Counted from the stretch's first letter, positions 35,793 to 45,324 are shown. The stretch: 63,840 bases of DNA from Szabonella alba (GCF_016765775.1 NZ_JAESVN010000013.1:1-63840); one strand, 5' to 3'. The notes: generated from the letters alone by a model not told the origin. Program-made: numbers and translations.

Positions 35793-36970
35793 TGCGCCGC
35801 ATCTCGATTTTCGGGGCGACCGGTTCAATCGGGGAAAGCACCTTTGACCTGATCCGCCGTGCGGGCGGGGCAGGGGCCTTTCACACGGTCGCGCTGACCG
35901 GCGCGCGCAATGTGGCCCGTCTGGCCGAAATGGCCCGCGAATTGCGCGCCGAAATCGCCGTGACCGCCGATCCCGCCTGCCTGCCTGACCTGCGCGCGGC
36001 GCTGGACGGGTCGGGGGTCAAGGCCGCTGCCGGGCCGGATGCGATCATCGGGGCGGCCGACCGCCCCGCCAACTGGGTCATGTCGGCCATCGTCGGGGCG
36101 GCGGGACTGGCACCGGGCCTGCGCGCGCTGGAACAGGGGGCCACGCTGGCGCTGGCCAATAAGGAAAGCCTTGTCACCGCAGGCCCTTTGCTGATGGCGA
36201 CGGCACGCGCCCATGGCGCAACCGTCCTGCCGGTGGACAGCGAACATTCCGCCGTGTTTCAGGCCCTGACGGGTGAGGATATCGCGACCGTCGAGCGCAT
36301 CATCATCACCGCATCAGGCGGGCCGTTCCGCGACTGGACCGCCGAGCGCCTGCGCGATGTGACGCTGGCGCAGGCGGTGGCGCATCCCAACTGGTCGATG
36401 GGCCAGCGCATTTCGGTAGACAGCGCCTCGATGTTCAACAAGGCGCTTGAGGTCATTGAAACGCGCGAGTTTTTCGGGATCGCGCCGGACCGGATCGAGG
36501 TGCTGGTGCATCCGCAATCCATTGTCCATGCGCTGGTGGGGTTCCATGACGGGGCGGTGATGGCGCATCTGGGTGCCCCGGATATGCGCCATGCCATCGG
36601 CTATGCGCTGAACTGGCCCGCCCGCCGCGCGCTTCCGGTGGAGCGCATCGACCTTGCCCGTCTTGCCACGCTCAGTTTCGAGGCCCCTGATGAGGCCCGC
36701 TTTCCCGCCCTGCGCCTTGCGCGCGAGGTGATGGCGGCAGGTGGCGGCACCGGGGCGGTGTTCAATGCGGCCAAGGAGGTGGCTCTGGACCACTTCATCG
36801 CGGGAAGTTTACCCTTCCCGGCCATGGCGGAAGTGGTTGAAACCGTGCTTGCCCGGGTTTCGCGACAGAATGGCCTTGGAATTGCCCCTCGTTCTCTGGA
36901 GGAAGTGCTTTATATCGACGCGATGGCGCGGCGTGTGGCGTCGGCGGCCATCAACGACCGGAATTCGTAA
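35792..36970 (+). CDS. dxr: 1-deoxy-D-xylulose 5-phosphate reductoisomerase
   Basis: This 392-residue NADPH enzyme makes 2-C-methyl-D-erythritol 4-phosphate in the MEP isoprenoid pathway, feeding uppS. Motifs are RRISIFGATGSIGESTFDLI (NADPH site), ALANKESLVTAGPLL, LPVDSEHSAVFQAL, ASGGPFRDW, HPNWSMGQRISVDSASMFNK and HPQSIVHALVGFHDGAV. ATG 35792 (MRRISIF) is preferred as the normal N-terminus; ATG 35780 is in frame and adds four residues. It lies between cdsA and rseP. Confidence 0.96.
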   Translation: MRRISIFGATGSIGESTFDLIRRAGGAGAFHTVALTGARNVARLAEMARELRAEIAVTADPACLPDLRAALDGSGVKAAAGPDAIIGAADRPANWVMSAIVGAAGLAPGLRALEQGATLALANKESLVTAGPLLMATARAHGATVLPVDSEHSAVFQALTGEDIATVERIIITASGGPFRDWTAERLRDVTLAQAVAHPNWSMGQRISVDSASMFNKALEVIETREFFGIAPDRIEVLVHPQSIVHALVGFHDGAVMAHLGAPDMRHAIGYALNWPARRALPVERIDLARLATLSFEAPDEARFPALRLAREVMAAGGGTGAVFNAAKEVALDHFIAGSLPFPAMAEVVETVLARVSRQNGLGIAPRSLEEVLYIDAMARRVASAAINDRNS

Positions 36971-37042
36971 ACCCGGGCCTGTGCGAACCCGGGCGCAAAC
37001 CCGGGCATCGCCCATCCCGGGCAACAGTGAAGAAAGACCCAA

Positions 37043-38380
37043 GTGGAACTCATCGGACTTATCCCCAGCTTCGGCAATCTGCTCTGGACGGTGCTGGCCT
37101 TCGTTCTGGCGCTGTCGATCATCGTCGCGGTGCATGAATACGGTCATTACATCGTCGGGCGCTGGACCGGCATCCATGCCGAGGTGTTTTCGCTGGGCTT
37201 CGGGCCGGTGCTGTTTTCCCGGATGGACCGCCATGGCACGCGCTGGCAGTTCGCGCTGCTGCCCTTCGGCGGGTATGTGAAGTTCATGGGCGATGCCGAT
37301 GCGGCCTCGGGCAAGGATGGGGAGGTAATTTCCACGCTTACCCCCGCCGAGCGGCGCCGCACCATGCATGGCGCGCCGCTTTGGGCGCGCTCGGCCACCG
37401 TGGCGGCAGGACCGGTCTTCAACTTCATCCTGTCGATTCTCGTTTTTGCGGGGTTCTTTCTCTATAATGGCGTGGCGACGGATCGTCCGGTTGTGGGCGA
37501 GCTGAAACCCACCCCGTTTGAGGGGCAATCGCTTCTGCCCGGCGATCTGATTGTTCAGCTTGAGGGCTCTGAAACCCCTGATCTTGCCGCCTTCCTGCGC
37601 GCGACCGAGGCGCTGACGCCCGCGCCGGATGTGTCCTATGTCGTCGAACGCGACGGGCAGCGTGTGGCACTGGATGGCCCCTTTCCCTTCCCGCCGATCG
37701 CCGATGGCGTGCAGCCGCAATCGGCGGCGCAGGATGTGGGCATCGCGCGCGGCGATGTGATCCTGTCGGTCGATGGCCAGCCCGTGCAGGCCTTTGCCGA
37801 ATTGCGTGATCTTGTCGGCGCCTCGGATGGCAAACCGCTGCTGATGCAGATCTGGCGCGGTGGTGAAACCTTTGAGGCCGCCCTTGTGCCGCGCCGCATG
37901 GACATTCCCCGCGCCGAAGGCGGGTTTGAGACGCGCTGGCTGATCGGGCTCAGCGGGGGGCTGGTCTTCGTGCCCGAAACCCGCCGCCCCGGGCCCCTTG
38001 AGGTGGTCGGCCTTGCGGCCTCCGAGACATGGCGCATCGCCACCACGTCCCTTTCGGGGCTGGCCCATATGATTACCGGGGCGATTTCATCCTGCAATCT
38101 GCGCGGCCCCATCGGTATCGCCGAAAGCTCGGGTGCTGCCGCAACGCAAGGGGCGGCCTCATTCATCCTGTTCATCGCGATGCTGTCGACGGCGGTGGGG
38201 CTGATGAACCTTTTCCCCGTTCCGGTGCTGGATGGCGGTCATCTGGTGTTCCACGCATGGGAGGCGGTGACAGGCAAGCCGCCTTCGGACAAGGCGCTGC
38301 GCATCCTGATGACCGTGGGCCTTGCGGTTCTGCTGAGCCTGATGGTCTTCGCGCTTGGAAATGATCTGTTCTGCCCCTGA
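37043..38380 (+). CDS. rseP: Site-2 protease RseP (RIP metalloprotease)
   Basis: This 445-residue inner-membrane zinc metalloprotease cleaves membrane-anchored anti-sigma factors and signal-peptide remnants. The zinc motif HEYGH lies in IIVAVHEYGHYIVGRWTGIH (about 27-46). One or two PDZ-like regions follow (about 150-300), then NLFPVPVLDGGHLVFHAWEA with the third metal ligand near the C-terminus, and four hydrophobic helices. It starts at GTG 37043 (MELIGLIPSFGNL). It sits in the usual place between dxr and bamA. Confidence 0.95.
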   Translation: MELIGLIPSFGNLLWTVLAFVLALSIIVAVHEYGHYIVGRWTGIHAEVFSLGFGPVLFSRMDRHGTRWQFALLPFGGYVKFMGDADAASGKDGEVISTLTPAERRRTMHGAPLWARSATVAAGPVFNFILSILVFAGFFLYNGVATDRPVVGELKPTPFEGQSLLPGDLIVQLEGSETPDLAAFLRATEALTPAPDVSYVVERDGQRVALDGPFPFPPIADGVQPQSAAQDVGIARGDVILSVDGQPVQAFAELRDLVGASDGKPLLMQIWRGGETFEAALVPRRMDIPRAEGGFETRWLIGLSGGLVFVPETRRPGPLEVVGLAASETWRIATTSLSGLAHMITGAISSCNLRGPIGIAESSGAAATQGAASFILFIAMLSTAVGLMNLFPVPVLDGGHLVFHAWEAVTGKPPSDKALRILMTVGLAVLLSLMVFALGNDLFCP

Positions 38381-38459
38381 TCCATCCCTGACAGGGCCAA
38401 ATTGCTGCCACATTCCAAGTCCATTCCTGCCGCAGTGCAGTCATTGCGGAGGTTTGGAC

Positions 38460-38606
38460 ATGCAGACAGTCATGCGGGGCTACAGGGGCCTGTCGCTTCT
38501 TGTCGATCTGAACTGGGACCGGATCTTCAGCTTCGGAACCATCGTTGTGGGGCTGCTTGCGGGGGCCTATCTGGGCAGCGCCCTGACGCCTTTGTTGCAA
38601 CCCTGA
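38460..38606 (+). CDS. Small single-pass membrane protein between rseP and bamA
   Basis: This 48-residue protein is preceded by GGAGG seven bases before ATG 38460. It has a short basic/amphipathic N-terminus (MQTVMRGYRGLSLLVDLNWD) and one transmembrane helix (FGTIVVGLLAGAYLGSAL). I do not know a function. Its place in the envelope-biogenesis cluster suggests an inner-membrane role, but it may be independently transcribed. The bases after it (AGATTG paired with CAATCT at 38608-38633) give only a weak stem. Confidence 0.65.
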   Translation: MQTVMRGYRGLSLLVDLNWDRIFSFGTIVVGLLAGAYLGSALTPLLQP

Positions 38607-38712
38607 CAGATTGATCCGGGCAAAGAGACAATCTGCCCTCTCAGCCTTTTGACAAGGCAGACCAATCCCGTTAGTCAGTTAGTCGGAACGGGATAAGTGA
38701 TGGGGCGGAACA

Positions 38713-41115
38713 ATGCATCTTGCGGCAGGCGACGGTAAACTCCGCAAAATCTTGGGCCGTGCTGCGGTAAGCAGAACGGCTCTTGTCGTTTTCCTTTCGC
38801 TGTCAACGACTTGGTCTCTGCCTCCCACGATGGCCGAGGCGCAGGAGTTCCGTTTCGGCACCATCCGGGTTGAGGGCAATGACCGCGTTTCCCCCCAGAG
38901 CATCGCAAGTTACGCAGGAATCGGTCAGGGACAGGCCGTTTCGGCGGGCGAACTGAACGATGCCTATCAGCGCGTGGTGAACTCCGGATTGTTCGAAACG
39001 GTCGAGCTGGTGCCCTCGGGCGGCACGCTTGTGATTCGGGTTCAGGAATATCCGACCGTCAATGTCATCAATTTCGAGGGCAACGCCCGGATTGACGACG
39101 AACAGCTTGCCGGACTGGTGCAAAGCCAGTCGCGCCGGGTCTATTCGCCCTCAGTGGCCGAGGCCGATGCCGCCCGCATCATCGAAGCCTATGAAGTGCA
39201 GGGCCGCATGGCCGCCAGCGTGACCCCGCGCATCATCCGCCGCGATGGCAACCGCGTCGATCTCGCCTTCGAGATCCGTGAGGGCCGCGTCGTCGAGATC
39301 GAGCGTCTGGGTTTCAACGGCAACCGCGCCTATTCCGACCGCCGCCTGCGGCAGGTGTTGCAGACCAAACAGGCGGGTCTGTTCCGCCGCCTGATCCGCG
39401 CAGACACGTTCATTCCCGACCGGGTGGAACTGGACAAGCAGTTGCTGCGCGATTTCTATCTGGCGCGCGGCTATATCGATTTTCAGGTGCTGGACGCGAC
39501 CGGGGAAACCACCCGCGAACGCGACGGTGTCTTCGTGACCTTCACCGTGCGGGAAGGGCGCAGTTTCCAGTTCGGCCGGATCAGCGCGGTCAGTGAGGTC
39601 GAGGGGATCGATGCCGAGGAATTCCGCCAGTTGCTGCGCGTGCGCCCCGGGGTCACCTATTCCCCCTCGGTGGTCGAGAACAACATTGCGCGGCTGGAAA
39701 ACCTTGCCCTGCGCAAGGGTCTGAACTTCATCGCCATTGAGCCGCGCGTGACGCGCAATGATGCGACGCAGACGCTGGATGTGGTCTTTGCGATCACCCG
39801 CGGCCCGCGCGTCTTTGTCGAACGCATTGATGTCGAGGGCAACACGACCACGCTGGATGAGGTGATCCGCCGTCAGTTCCGCACCGCCGAAGGCGACCCC
39901 TTCAACCCGGGTGAGATCCGCCGCGCCGCCGAACGCATCCGTGCGCTTGGCTATTTCGCCGATGCGGCGGTCGATGCCGAACAGGGCAGCGCGCCCGATC
40001 AGGTGATCGTCAATGTCGATGTCGAGGAACAGCCGACCGGCTCGCTGACCTTCGGGGTCAGCTACGGGGCCGATAGCGGCGCCGGTCTGGCAGTGGGTCT
40101 GAGCGAATCAAACTTCCTTGGACGCGGGCAGACGGTGGGCGTCGATATCTCGACGGCTTCCGACAACCGTGAGGGCTCTGTCCGTTTCATCGAACCGGCC
40201 TTCCTTGGCCGCGATCTGGAATTCAGCTTCGGCGCCAGCTATCGCGAGACGAATACCGAAAATGCGTTCTATGACACGCGGGCGGCCGCGATCAATCTGG
40301 GGCTGGCATTCCCGGTGGGCGAGAACAGCCGCCTGCAGCTGAACTACAAGCTGGGCGAATCGCGGATCAAGAACGTGACGCCGGAGGTTATTGGCACCGG
40401 AGCTGCGTATCCTGATGGAACCCCTGAGTTCCCCGGCTCCTCCGATATTCTCGTGCGGGAGGCCGCACGCGGTGGGGAAATCACATCCTCGGTCGGTTAT
40501 CGCTTCACCTATGACACGCGCACCGACGGGCTCAACCCGCTGGGCGGGGTGCTGCTGCGCTTCAGTCAGGATTTTGCCGGTCTGGGCGGCGATCTGCGTT
40601 TCGTGCGGACCGAGTTTCTGGCGCTGGCCGAACGCCGCATCATGAATGAGGAAGTGACGCTGCGCGCGATCTTCGAAGGTGGCCATCTGCATATGCTGAA
40701 AGGCGACAGCCGCGTGACCGACCGCTATTTCGGCAATGGCAAGATCCGGGGCTTCGAATCCAACGGCATCGGGCCGCGTGATCTGAGAGTTTCCAATGAG
40801 GACGCGCTTGGCGGCAATATCTATGCCGTTGCCCGGCTTGAGGCCGAGTTCCCCGTGGGCCTGCCCGAGGAATATGGCATCAAGGGCGGGGTCTTCTTCG
40901 ATGCGGGATCGGTCTGGAGCCTTGACAATATCGGAGGCGGTCCGACCGGTGGAAACAATGTCGACGACAGTTTCAACCTGCGGTCCTCGGTCGGGGTTTC
41001 GGTCTTCTGGGACACGCCCATCGGGCCGCTGCGCTTCAACCTGTCGAAAGCACTGAAGAAAGAAGTCTACGACAAGACGCGCAGTTTCGACCTGACGATT
41101 CAGTCGCAGTTCTGA
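38713..41115 (+). CDS. bamA: Outer membrane protein assembly factor BamA
   Basis: This 800-residue outer-membrane protein inserts beta-barrel proteins. It has a signal peptide (cut after about TMAEAQ), five POTRA domains (IRVEGNDRVSPQSIASYAGI onward, to about 430; repeats such as VNVINFEGNARID, IERLGFNGNRAYSD, VERIDVEGNTTTLDEVIRRQ) and a C-terminal barrel with GKIRGFESNGIGPRD (the conserved RGF loop). It ends in the terminal Phe (TIQSQF) read by the Bam machine. Skp follows with a one-base overlap. Its length is normal. Confidence 0.97.
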   Translation: MHLAAGDGKLRKILGRAAVSRTALVVFLSLSTTWSLPPTMAEAQEFRFGTIRVEGNDRVSPQSIASYAGIGQGQAVSAGELNDAYQRVVNSGLFETVELVPSGGTLVIRVQEYPTVNVINFEGNARIDDEQLAGLVQSQSRRVYSPSVAEADAARIIEAYEVQGRMAASVTPRIIRRDGNRVDLAFEIREGRVVEIERLGFNGNRAYSDRRLRQVLQTKQAGLFRRLIRADTFIPDRVELDKQLLRDFYLARGYIDFQVLDATGETTRERDGVFVTFTVREGRSFQFGRISAVSEVEGIDAEEFRQLLRVRPGVTYSPSVVENNIARLENLALRKGLNFIAIEPRVTRNDATQTLDVVFAITRGPRVFVERIDVEGNTTTLDEVIRRQFRTAEGDPFNPGEIRRAAERIRALGYFADAAVDAEQGSAPDQVIVNVDVEEQPTGSLTFGVSYGADSGAGLAVGLSESNFLGRGQTVGVDISTASDNREGSVRFIEPAFLGRDLEFSFGASYRETNTENAFYDTRAAAINLGLAFPVGENSRLQLNYKLGESRIKNVTPEVIGTGAAYPDGTPEFPGSSDILVREAARGGEITSSVGYRFTYDTRTDGLNPLGGVLLRFSQDFAGLGGDLRFVRTEFLALAERRIMNEEVTLRAIFEGGHLHMLKGDSRVTDRYFGNGKIRGFESNGIGPRDLRVSNEDALGGNIYAVARLEAEFPVGLPEEYGIKGGVFFDAGSVWSLDNIGGGPTGGNNVDDSFNLRSSVGVSVFWDTPIGPLRFNLSKALKKEVYDKTRSFDLTIQSQF

Positions 41116-41933
41116 TGCAGCGGGCCGTGAAACCGGCCCGCGCCATGCTTCTGGCGGGGCTTGCCTGTGCACTGCCGCTCGCAGGCGTCTCTGCGCAGGG
41201 TGTGCAGGGCGAGACCGGCAGCGGGATTGCAGATCTTCCGGCATTCGGGGATTTCTCGGTCGGCCGGCCTGAAAATGCCACGCCCGGCGGGGTCGTCACC
41301 ATCAATCAACAGGCCTTGTTTGAAAACTCCGCCTTCGGCCGGGCCTCCCTGCAGCGGCTTGAGGAACGCTCTAGTGCCTTGCGGGCCGAAAACCGCCAGA
41401 TCGAAGAAGCGCTGGAGGCCGAGGAACGCAGCCTGACCCAGCGCCGCCCTCAATTGCCCCCTGAAGAATTCCGCGCCCTTGCCGATGCGTTCGATGACAA
41501 GGTCGAGGGCATCCGCAACGCACAGGACGCCAAGGGGCGCGAGGTCAGCCGGATGCGTGAGGCCGATCAGCAGGCGTTTTTCGAAAGTGTCGTGCCGGTC
41601 CTTGCCGAATTGCTGCGCGAAAAGGGCGCGGTGGCGCTTCTGGACAATTCCGCCGTTGTGCTCAGCCTCGACAGTATCGACATCACTGCCGAGGCGATTG
41701 CCCGCATCGACCTGCGCAGCATCGACCCTACCGGGCAGGGCGGGTTGATGGACCCGGCGCCGGATGGCCCTGCGCCGGTCGGGCCAGATGCGGTCGGGCC
41801 AGATGCCAGCAGCCCGGATGCAAGCGGCCCAGATGCAAGCGGCCCTGACCCGGACGGATCCGCAACCGAGGAAAGGCCGTTGCCACCCCCCGATCTTCCC
41901 GCCAACGATCTTCCCGCTCCGGCAACTCCCTGA
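41115..41933 (+). CDS. skp: Periplasmic chaperone of the Skp/OmpH family with extended tail
   Basis: This 272-residue protein has a signal peptide (to about ALPLAGVSAQG) and a Skp-like core (about 50-205: LFENSAFGRASLQRLEERSS, EEALEAEERSLTQRRPQLPP, VVPVLAELLREKGAVALLDN) with long coiled helices that hold unfolded outer-membrane proteins. The core is normal, but a tail of about 60 residues is Pro/Asp/Gly-rich and repetitive (GPDASGPDASGPD, encoded by imperfect 15-bp repeats near 41770-41850). Skp proteins are usually shorter, so the tail is an addition. lpxD, often found next to this gene, is absent. Confidence 0.85.
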   Translation: MQRAVKPARAMLLAGLACALPLAGVSAQGVQGETGSGIADLPAFGDFSVGRPENATPGGVVTINQQALFENSAFGRASLQRLEERSSALRAENRQIEEALEAEERSLTQRRPQLPPEEFRALADAFDDKVEGIRNAQDAKGREVSRMREADQQAFFESVVPVLAELLREKGAVALLDNSAVVLSLDSIDITAEAIARIDLRSIDPTGQGGLMDPAPDGPAPVGPDAVGPDASSPDASGPDASGPDPDGSATEERPLPPPDLPANDLPAPATP

Positions 41934-42073
41934 CCGGGGCAGCCCCCGTTCAGACCGGCACCGGGGCCACTGTCTTGCCAGCAGTGGGGCAAATTGATAG
42001 TCAGTTTCAACAATGCCCCCCTTAACCGGACCCCTGCCGACCGATGCAGGGGCCGCTCAACCGGAAGGCCTGC

Positions 42074-42529
42074 ATGACCCTGCCCACCACCGCCGATATT
42101 GCGCTGATCCAGCGCATCCTGCCGCATCGCTATCCGTTCCTGCTGATCGACAAGGTGCGCGATATCGTTCCCAATGTCTCGGCGGTGGGGATCAAGAACA
42201 TCACCTTCAACGAACCGCAATTCCAGGGCCATTTCCCGGACAAGCCGGTGTTTCCCGGCGTCCAGATCGTCGAGGCGCTGGCCCAGACCTCGGGCGTGCT
42301 GGTGGGCGTGTCACTGGATCTGGCCGACAAGAACCTGCTGGTCTATTTCATGGGGCTGGATGCGGTGAAATTTCGCCGCATGGTGGTGCCGGGTGATGTG
42401 CTGGAACTGCATGTCACGGTGAAACGCGGCGGCGGCAAGGTCTGGAAATTCGCAGGCCGCGCGCTGGTCGATGGTGAACTGGCGGCAGAGGCGGAATTCA
42501 CCGCCATGATGGATCTGCCCAAGGCATGA
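42074..42529 (+). CDS. fabZ: 3-hydroxyacyl-[acyl-carrier-protein] dehydratase FabZ
   Basis: This 151-residue hotdog dehydratase of type II fatty-acid synthesis has the catalytic His in [14 protein letters not shown] and catalytic Glu in [33 protein letters not shown] and [15 protein letters not shown] are family segments. ATG 42074 is preceded by GGAAGG; ATG 42044 would add ten non-family residues. It overlaps lpxA by four bases, the usual arrangement that ties fatty-acid supply to lipid A synthesis. Confidence 0.96.
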   Translation: MTLPTTADIALIQRILPHRYPFLLIDKVRDIVPNVSAVGIKNITFNEPQFQGHFPDKPVFPGVQIVEALAQTSGVLVGVSLDLADKNLLVYFMGLDAVKFRRMVVPGDVLELHVTVKRGGGKVWKFAGRALVDGELAAEAEFTAMMDLPKA

Positions 42530-43311
42530 GCGCCGAAATTCACCCCTCCGCCATCGTTGAACCGGGCGCCGAGATTGGCCCGGGCTGCAGGATCGGCCCG
42601 TTTTCCATCATCGGACCCGAGGTCCGGCTTGGTCCGGGGGTCGAGGTGAAATCCCATGCCGTGGTGACCGGCTGGACCGAAGTGGGCGAGGGCACAGTGA
42701 TCTGGCCCTTTGCCTGTGTCGGTGAGGTGCCGCAGGATCTGAAATTCAAGGGCGAACGCACAAGGCTGGTGGTCGGTGCGCGCTGCCGGATCCGCGAAGG
42801 CGCGACGCTGAACACTGGCACCGAGGGCGGCGGCGGCGTGACACGGGTGGGCGATGACTGCCTTCTGATGACCGGCTCGCATGTCGGGCATGACGCGACG
42901 CTTGGAAACCGGGTGATCCTTGCCAATCAGGCCGCCATCGCGGGCCATTGCCAGATCGGGGACGATGTGATCATCGGCGGGTTGTCGGGGGTGCATCAAT
43001 GGGTGCGGATCGGGCATGGCGCCATCATCGGCGCGGTGACGATGGTCACCAATGACGTGCTGCCGCATGGGCTGGTGCAGGGGCCGCGCGGCGTTCTGGA
43101 CGGGCTGAACCTTGTCGGGCTGAAGCGGCGCGGTGTGGAACGGTCCGAGATTACCGCGCTGCGCGCCGCCTATCAGATGCTGGCGCAGGGGGAGGGGTCG
43201 TTTCTGGACCGAACCCGCCGTCTGGCCGAGGAAACCGACAGCGCCCATGTCCGCGAGATGACCGATTTCATCCTCTCGGCCAGCGACCGCAGTTTTCTGA
43301 CGCCGAAATGA
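42526..43311 (+). CDS. lpxA: UDP-N-acetylglucosamine acyltransferase LpxA
   Basis: This 261-residue left-handed beta-helix enzyme adds 3-hydroxyacyl to UDP-GlcNAc, the first step of lipid A. Hexapeptide repeats run from [16 protein letters not shown], with the catalytic His region [19 protein letters not shown] and [16 protein letters not shown]-terminal helical part follows ([18 protein letters not shown]). It overlaps fabZ and lpxI by four bases on each side. Confidence 0.97.
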   Translation: MSAEIHPSAIVEPGAEIGPGCRIGPFSIIGPEVRLGPGVEVKSHAVVTGWTEVGEGTVIWPFACVGEVPQDLKFKGERTRLVVGARCRIREGATLNTGTEGGGGVTRVGDDCLLMTGSHVGHDATLGNRVILANQAAIAGHCQIGDDVIIGGLSGVHQWVRIGHGAIIGAVTMVTNDVLPHGLVQGPRGVLDGLNLVGLKRRGVERSEITALRAAYQMLAQGEGSFLDRTRRLAEETDSAHVREMTDFILSASDRSFLTPK

Positions 43312-44117
43312 CCGATACCGCCCTGATCGCCGGGGCAGGGGTCCTGCCCGCCCGCCTTGCCGCCGCCATGCCCGCGCGCCCTCTTGTCGCGGCGCTTGAA
43401 GGGTTTGAACCGTCCGGCATCACGCCGGATCTGCAGTTCCGCGTCGAACGGCTGATCCCCTTTCTGGACCATCTGTGCGATCAGGGTATCACGCGGGTCT
43501 GTTTCGCGGGGGCGGTGCGCAGGCCCCGGCTGGATCCGTCGCTGTTTGATGCGCAGACCGCGCGGATCGTGCCGCGCCTTCTGGCCGCGATGCAACGGGG
43601 CGATGATGCGACCCTGCGGGAGGTGCTGGCCCTGTTTGAAGAGGCCGGGCTGACCATCGTCGGGGTTGAGGATCTGGCCCCCGCGCTGGTTCCCGGCGCT
43701 GGGGTGATCTGCGGCACGCCCGGTCCGCGGGATGAGGCCGACGCGACCCGCGCCGCCGCGATTGTTGCGGCGCTGGGGTCGGTGGATGTCGGGCAGGGTT
43801 GCGTGGTGCAGCAGGGCCTCTGCCTTGGCGTCGAGGCGATCCCCGGCACCGATGCGATGCTGCGCGGCGTGGCGCAGATCCCGCTGACGCTGCGCCCGGA
43901 TGCCGGGCAGGGTCGGGGGCTGTTCTACAAGGCACCCAAACCCGGACAGGACCGCCGCGTCGACCTGCCTGCCCTTGGCCCCGAAACGGTGGATCGCGCG
44001 GCCGATGCCGGTCTGGGCGGGATGGTCTGGCAGGCGGGCGGGGTGATTGTGCTGGATCTGCCTGTAATGACCGCCCGCGCCACCGCGCAGGGTCTGTTCC
44101 TCTGGGCGCGGGCGTGA
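43308..44117 (+). CDS. lpxI: UDP-2,3-diacylglucosamine pyrophosphatase LpxI
   Basis: This 269-residue protein (DUF1009 family) hydrolyses UDP-2,3-diacylglucosamine to lipid X and UMP, replacing LpxH in many alphaproteobacteria. It starts TALIAGAGVLPARLAAAM and has RVCFAGAVRRPRLDPSLFD, GVEDLAPALVPGAGVICG, QQGLCLGVEAIPGTDAML and KAPKPGQDRRVDLPALGPET, which are family segments. It is embedded between lpxA and lpxB with four-base overlaps. Confidence 0.94.
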   Translation: MTDTALIAGAGVLPARLAAAMPARPLVAALEGFEPSGITPDLQFRVERLIPFLDHLCDQGITRVCFAGAVRRPRLDPSLFDAQTARIVPRLLAAMQRGDDATLREVLALFEEAGLTIVGVEDLAPALVPGAGVICGTPGPRDEADATRAAAIVAALGSVDVGQGCVVQQGLCLGVEAIPGTDAMLRGVAQIPLTLRPDAGQGRGLFYKAPKPGQDRRVDLPALGPETVDRAADAGLGGMVWQAGGVIVLDLPVMTARATAQGLFLWARA

Positions 44118-45265
44118 AGCTATACCTCATCGCGGGTGAGGCATCGGGCGACCGGCTGGGTGCGGCCCTGATGGCCGGGCTGCAGGACCTGCGCCCCGGC
44201 ATCCGTTTTCAGGGCGTTGCCGGGCCGCAGATGCAGGCCATGGGCATGGGCAGCCTGTTCCCGATGGAAACCCTGTCGGTCATGGGTCTGGCCGAGGTTC
44301 TGCCGCGTTATTTCGATCTCAGGGCCCGCATCCGGCAGGTGGCTGCCGATGTTCTGGCGGCGCAACCGGCGGCGCTTGTCACCATCGACAGCCCCGATTT
44401 CTGCCTGCGCGTTGCGCGGATCGTCAAGGCGGCCCGCCCCGACCTGCCGGTGATCCATTATGTCGCGCCCTCGGTCTGGGCCTGGCGACCGGGACGCGCG
44501 GCAAAGATGGCGCAGGTGGTGGATCATGTGCTGGCCCTGCTGCCGTTCGAGCCACCCTATATGACCGCTGCCGGAATGACCTGCGATTTTGTCGGTCACC
44601 CGGTCGTCTCCGACCCCCGCGCAACCCGGGACGAGGCGGCGGCCTTCGCGAGCGATGGCCCGCTGATCCTGACCCTGCCCGGTTCACGCCGGGGGGAGGT
44701 CACGCGCCTTGCCCCGGTGATCGGTGAAACGCTGAAGCGGATCAAGGCCAGCCACCCTGCGGTCCGCGCCGTGCTGCCGACGCTGCCACATCTTGAACCC
44801 CTGCTGCGTGATCTGACCGCCGGTTGGACGGTCCGCCCCGAGATTGTAACCGATCCGGCCCGCAAGGCCGAGGCCTTCGCCGCCGCCGATGCGGCGCTTG
44901 CCGCCTCGGGCACGGTCAGTCTGGAGCTTGCGGCCAATGCCTGCCCCATGGTCATCGCCTACCGGATGCATCCGCTGACCATGTGGCTGATGCGCCGCAT
45001 GGCGCTGGTTGATACCGTTACACTGGTTAATCTGGTCTCCGAAACCCGCGTGGTGCCGGAATTCCTGGGGCCCGACTGCCGGGCTGACCGGATCGCGCCT
45101 GCGCTGCTGGATCTGCTGCGCGACGGGCCGCCCCGCGCAGCACAGATCGCGGCGATGGATCTCACGATGGAACGCCTTGGCCGGGGCGGTGATCCGCCTG
45201 GCCTGCGCGCCGCGCGGTCGGTTCTCGCCCGTCTCGACGCCCGTGCGTCCGCTTTATCTGTCTGA
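44114..45265 (+). CDS. lpxB: Lipid-A-disaccharide synthase LpxB
   Basis: This 383-residue GT19 glycosyltransferase joins lipid X and UDP-diacylglucosamine. It starts at GTG 44114 within lpxI (GTGA overlap): KLYLIAGEASGDRLGAALM, then GVAGPQMQAMGM, SVMGLAEVLPRYFDLRARIR, YVAPSVWAWRPGRAAKM, LPGSRRGEVTRL, and SGTVSLELAANACPMVIAYR near the C-terminus. An upstream frame open to 43799 is lpxI in another frame. A GC-rich stem-loop follows the stop. Confidence 0.97.
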   Translation: MKLYLIAGEASGDRLGAALMAGLQDLRPGIRFQGVAGPQMQAMGMGSLFPMETLSVMGLAEVLPRYFDLRARIRQVAADVLAAQPAALVTIDSPDFCLRVARIVKAARPDLPVIHYVAPSVWAWRPGRAAKMAQVVDHVLALLPFEPPYMTAAGMTCDFVGHPVVSDPRATRDEAAAFASDGPLILTLPGSRRGEVTRLAPVIGETLKRIKASHPAVRAVLPTLPHLEPLLRDLTAGWTVRPEIVTDPARKAEAFAAADAALAASGTVSLELAANACPMVIAYRMHPLTMWLMRRMALVDTVTLVNLVSETRVVPEFLGPDCRADRIAPALLDLLRDGPPRAAQIAAMDLTMERLGRGGDPPGLRAARSVLARLDARASALSV

Positions 45266-45271
45266 AAATAT

Positions 45272-45298
45272 CCCGGGGGGAGGGGGGCTGGCCCCCCT
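45272..45298. terminator. GC-rich stem-loop between lpxB and mnmA, member of an intergenic repeat
   Basis: AGGGGGG (45281-45287) pairs with CCCCCCT (45292-45298) around CTGG, seven bases of stem. It is preceded by CCCGGGGGG, the same core as at 58909-58917 and 63803-63810. It lies between two convergent genes, so it could stop transcription from both sides, though it lacks a long U-tract. Confidence 0.55.
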
Positions 45299-45324
45299 CT
45301 GACACCCTGCTCTGCCAGGCGCTG

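Noticed and set aside
41770-41850. CRISPR-like repeats in the skp tail
   Set aside because: The units are short, adjacent, imperfect and in frame with the coding sequence, with no spacers.
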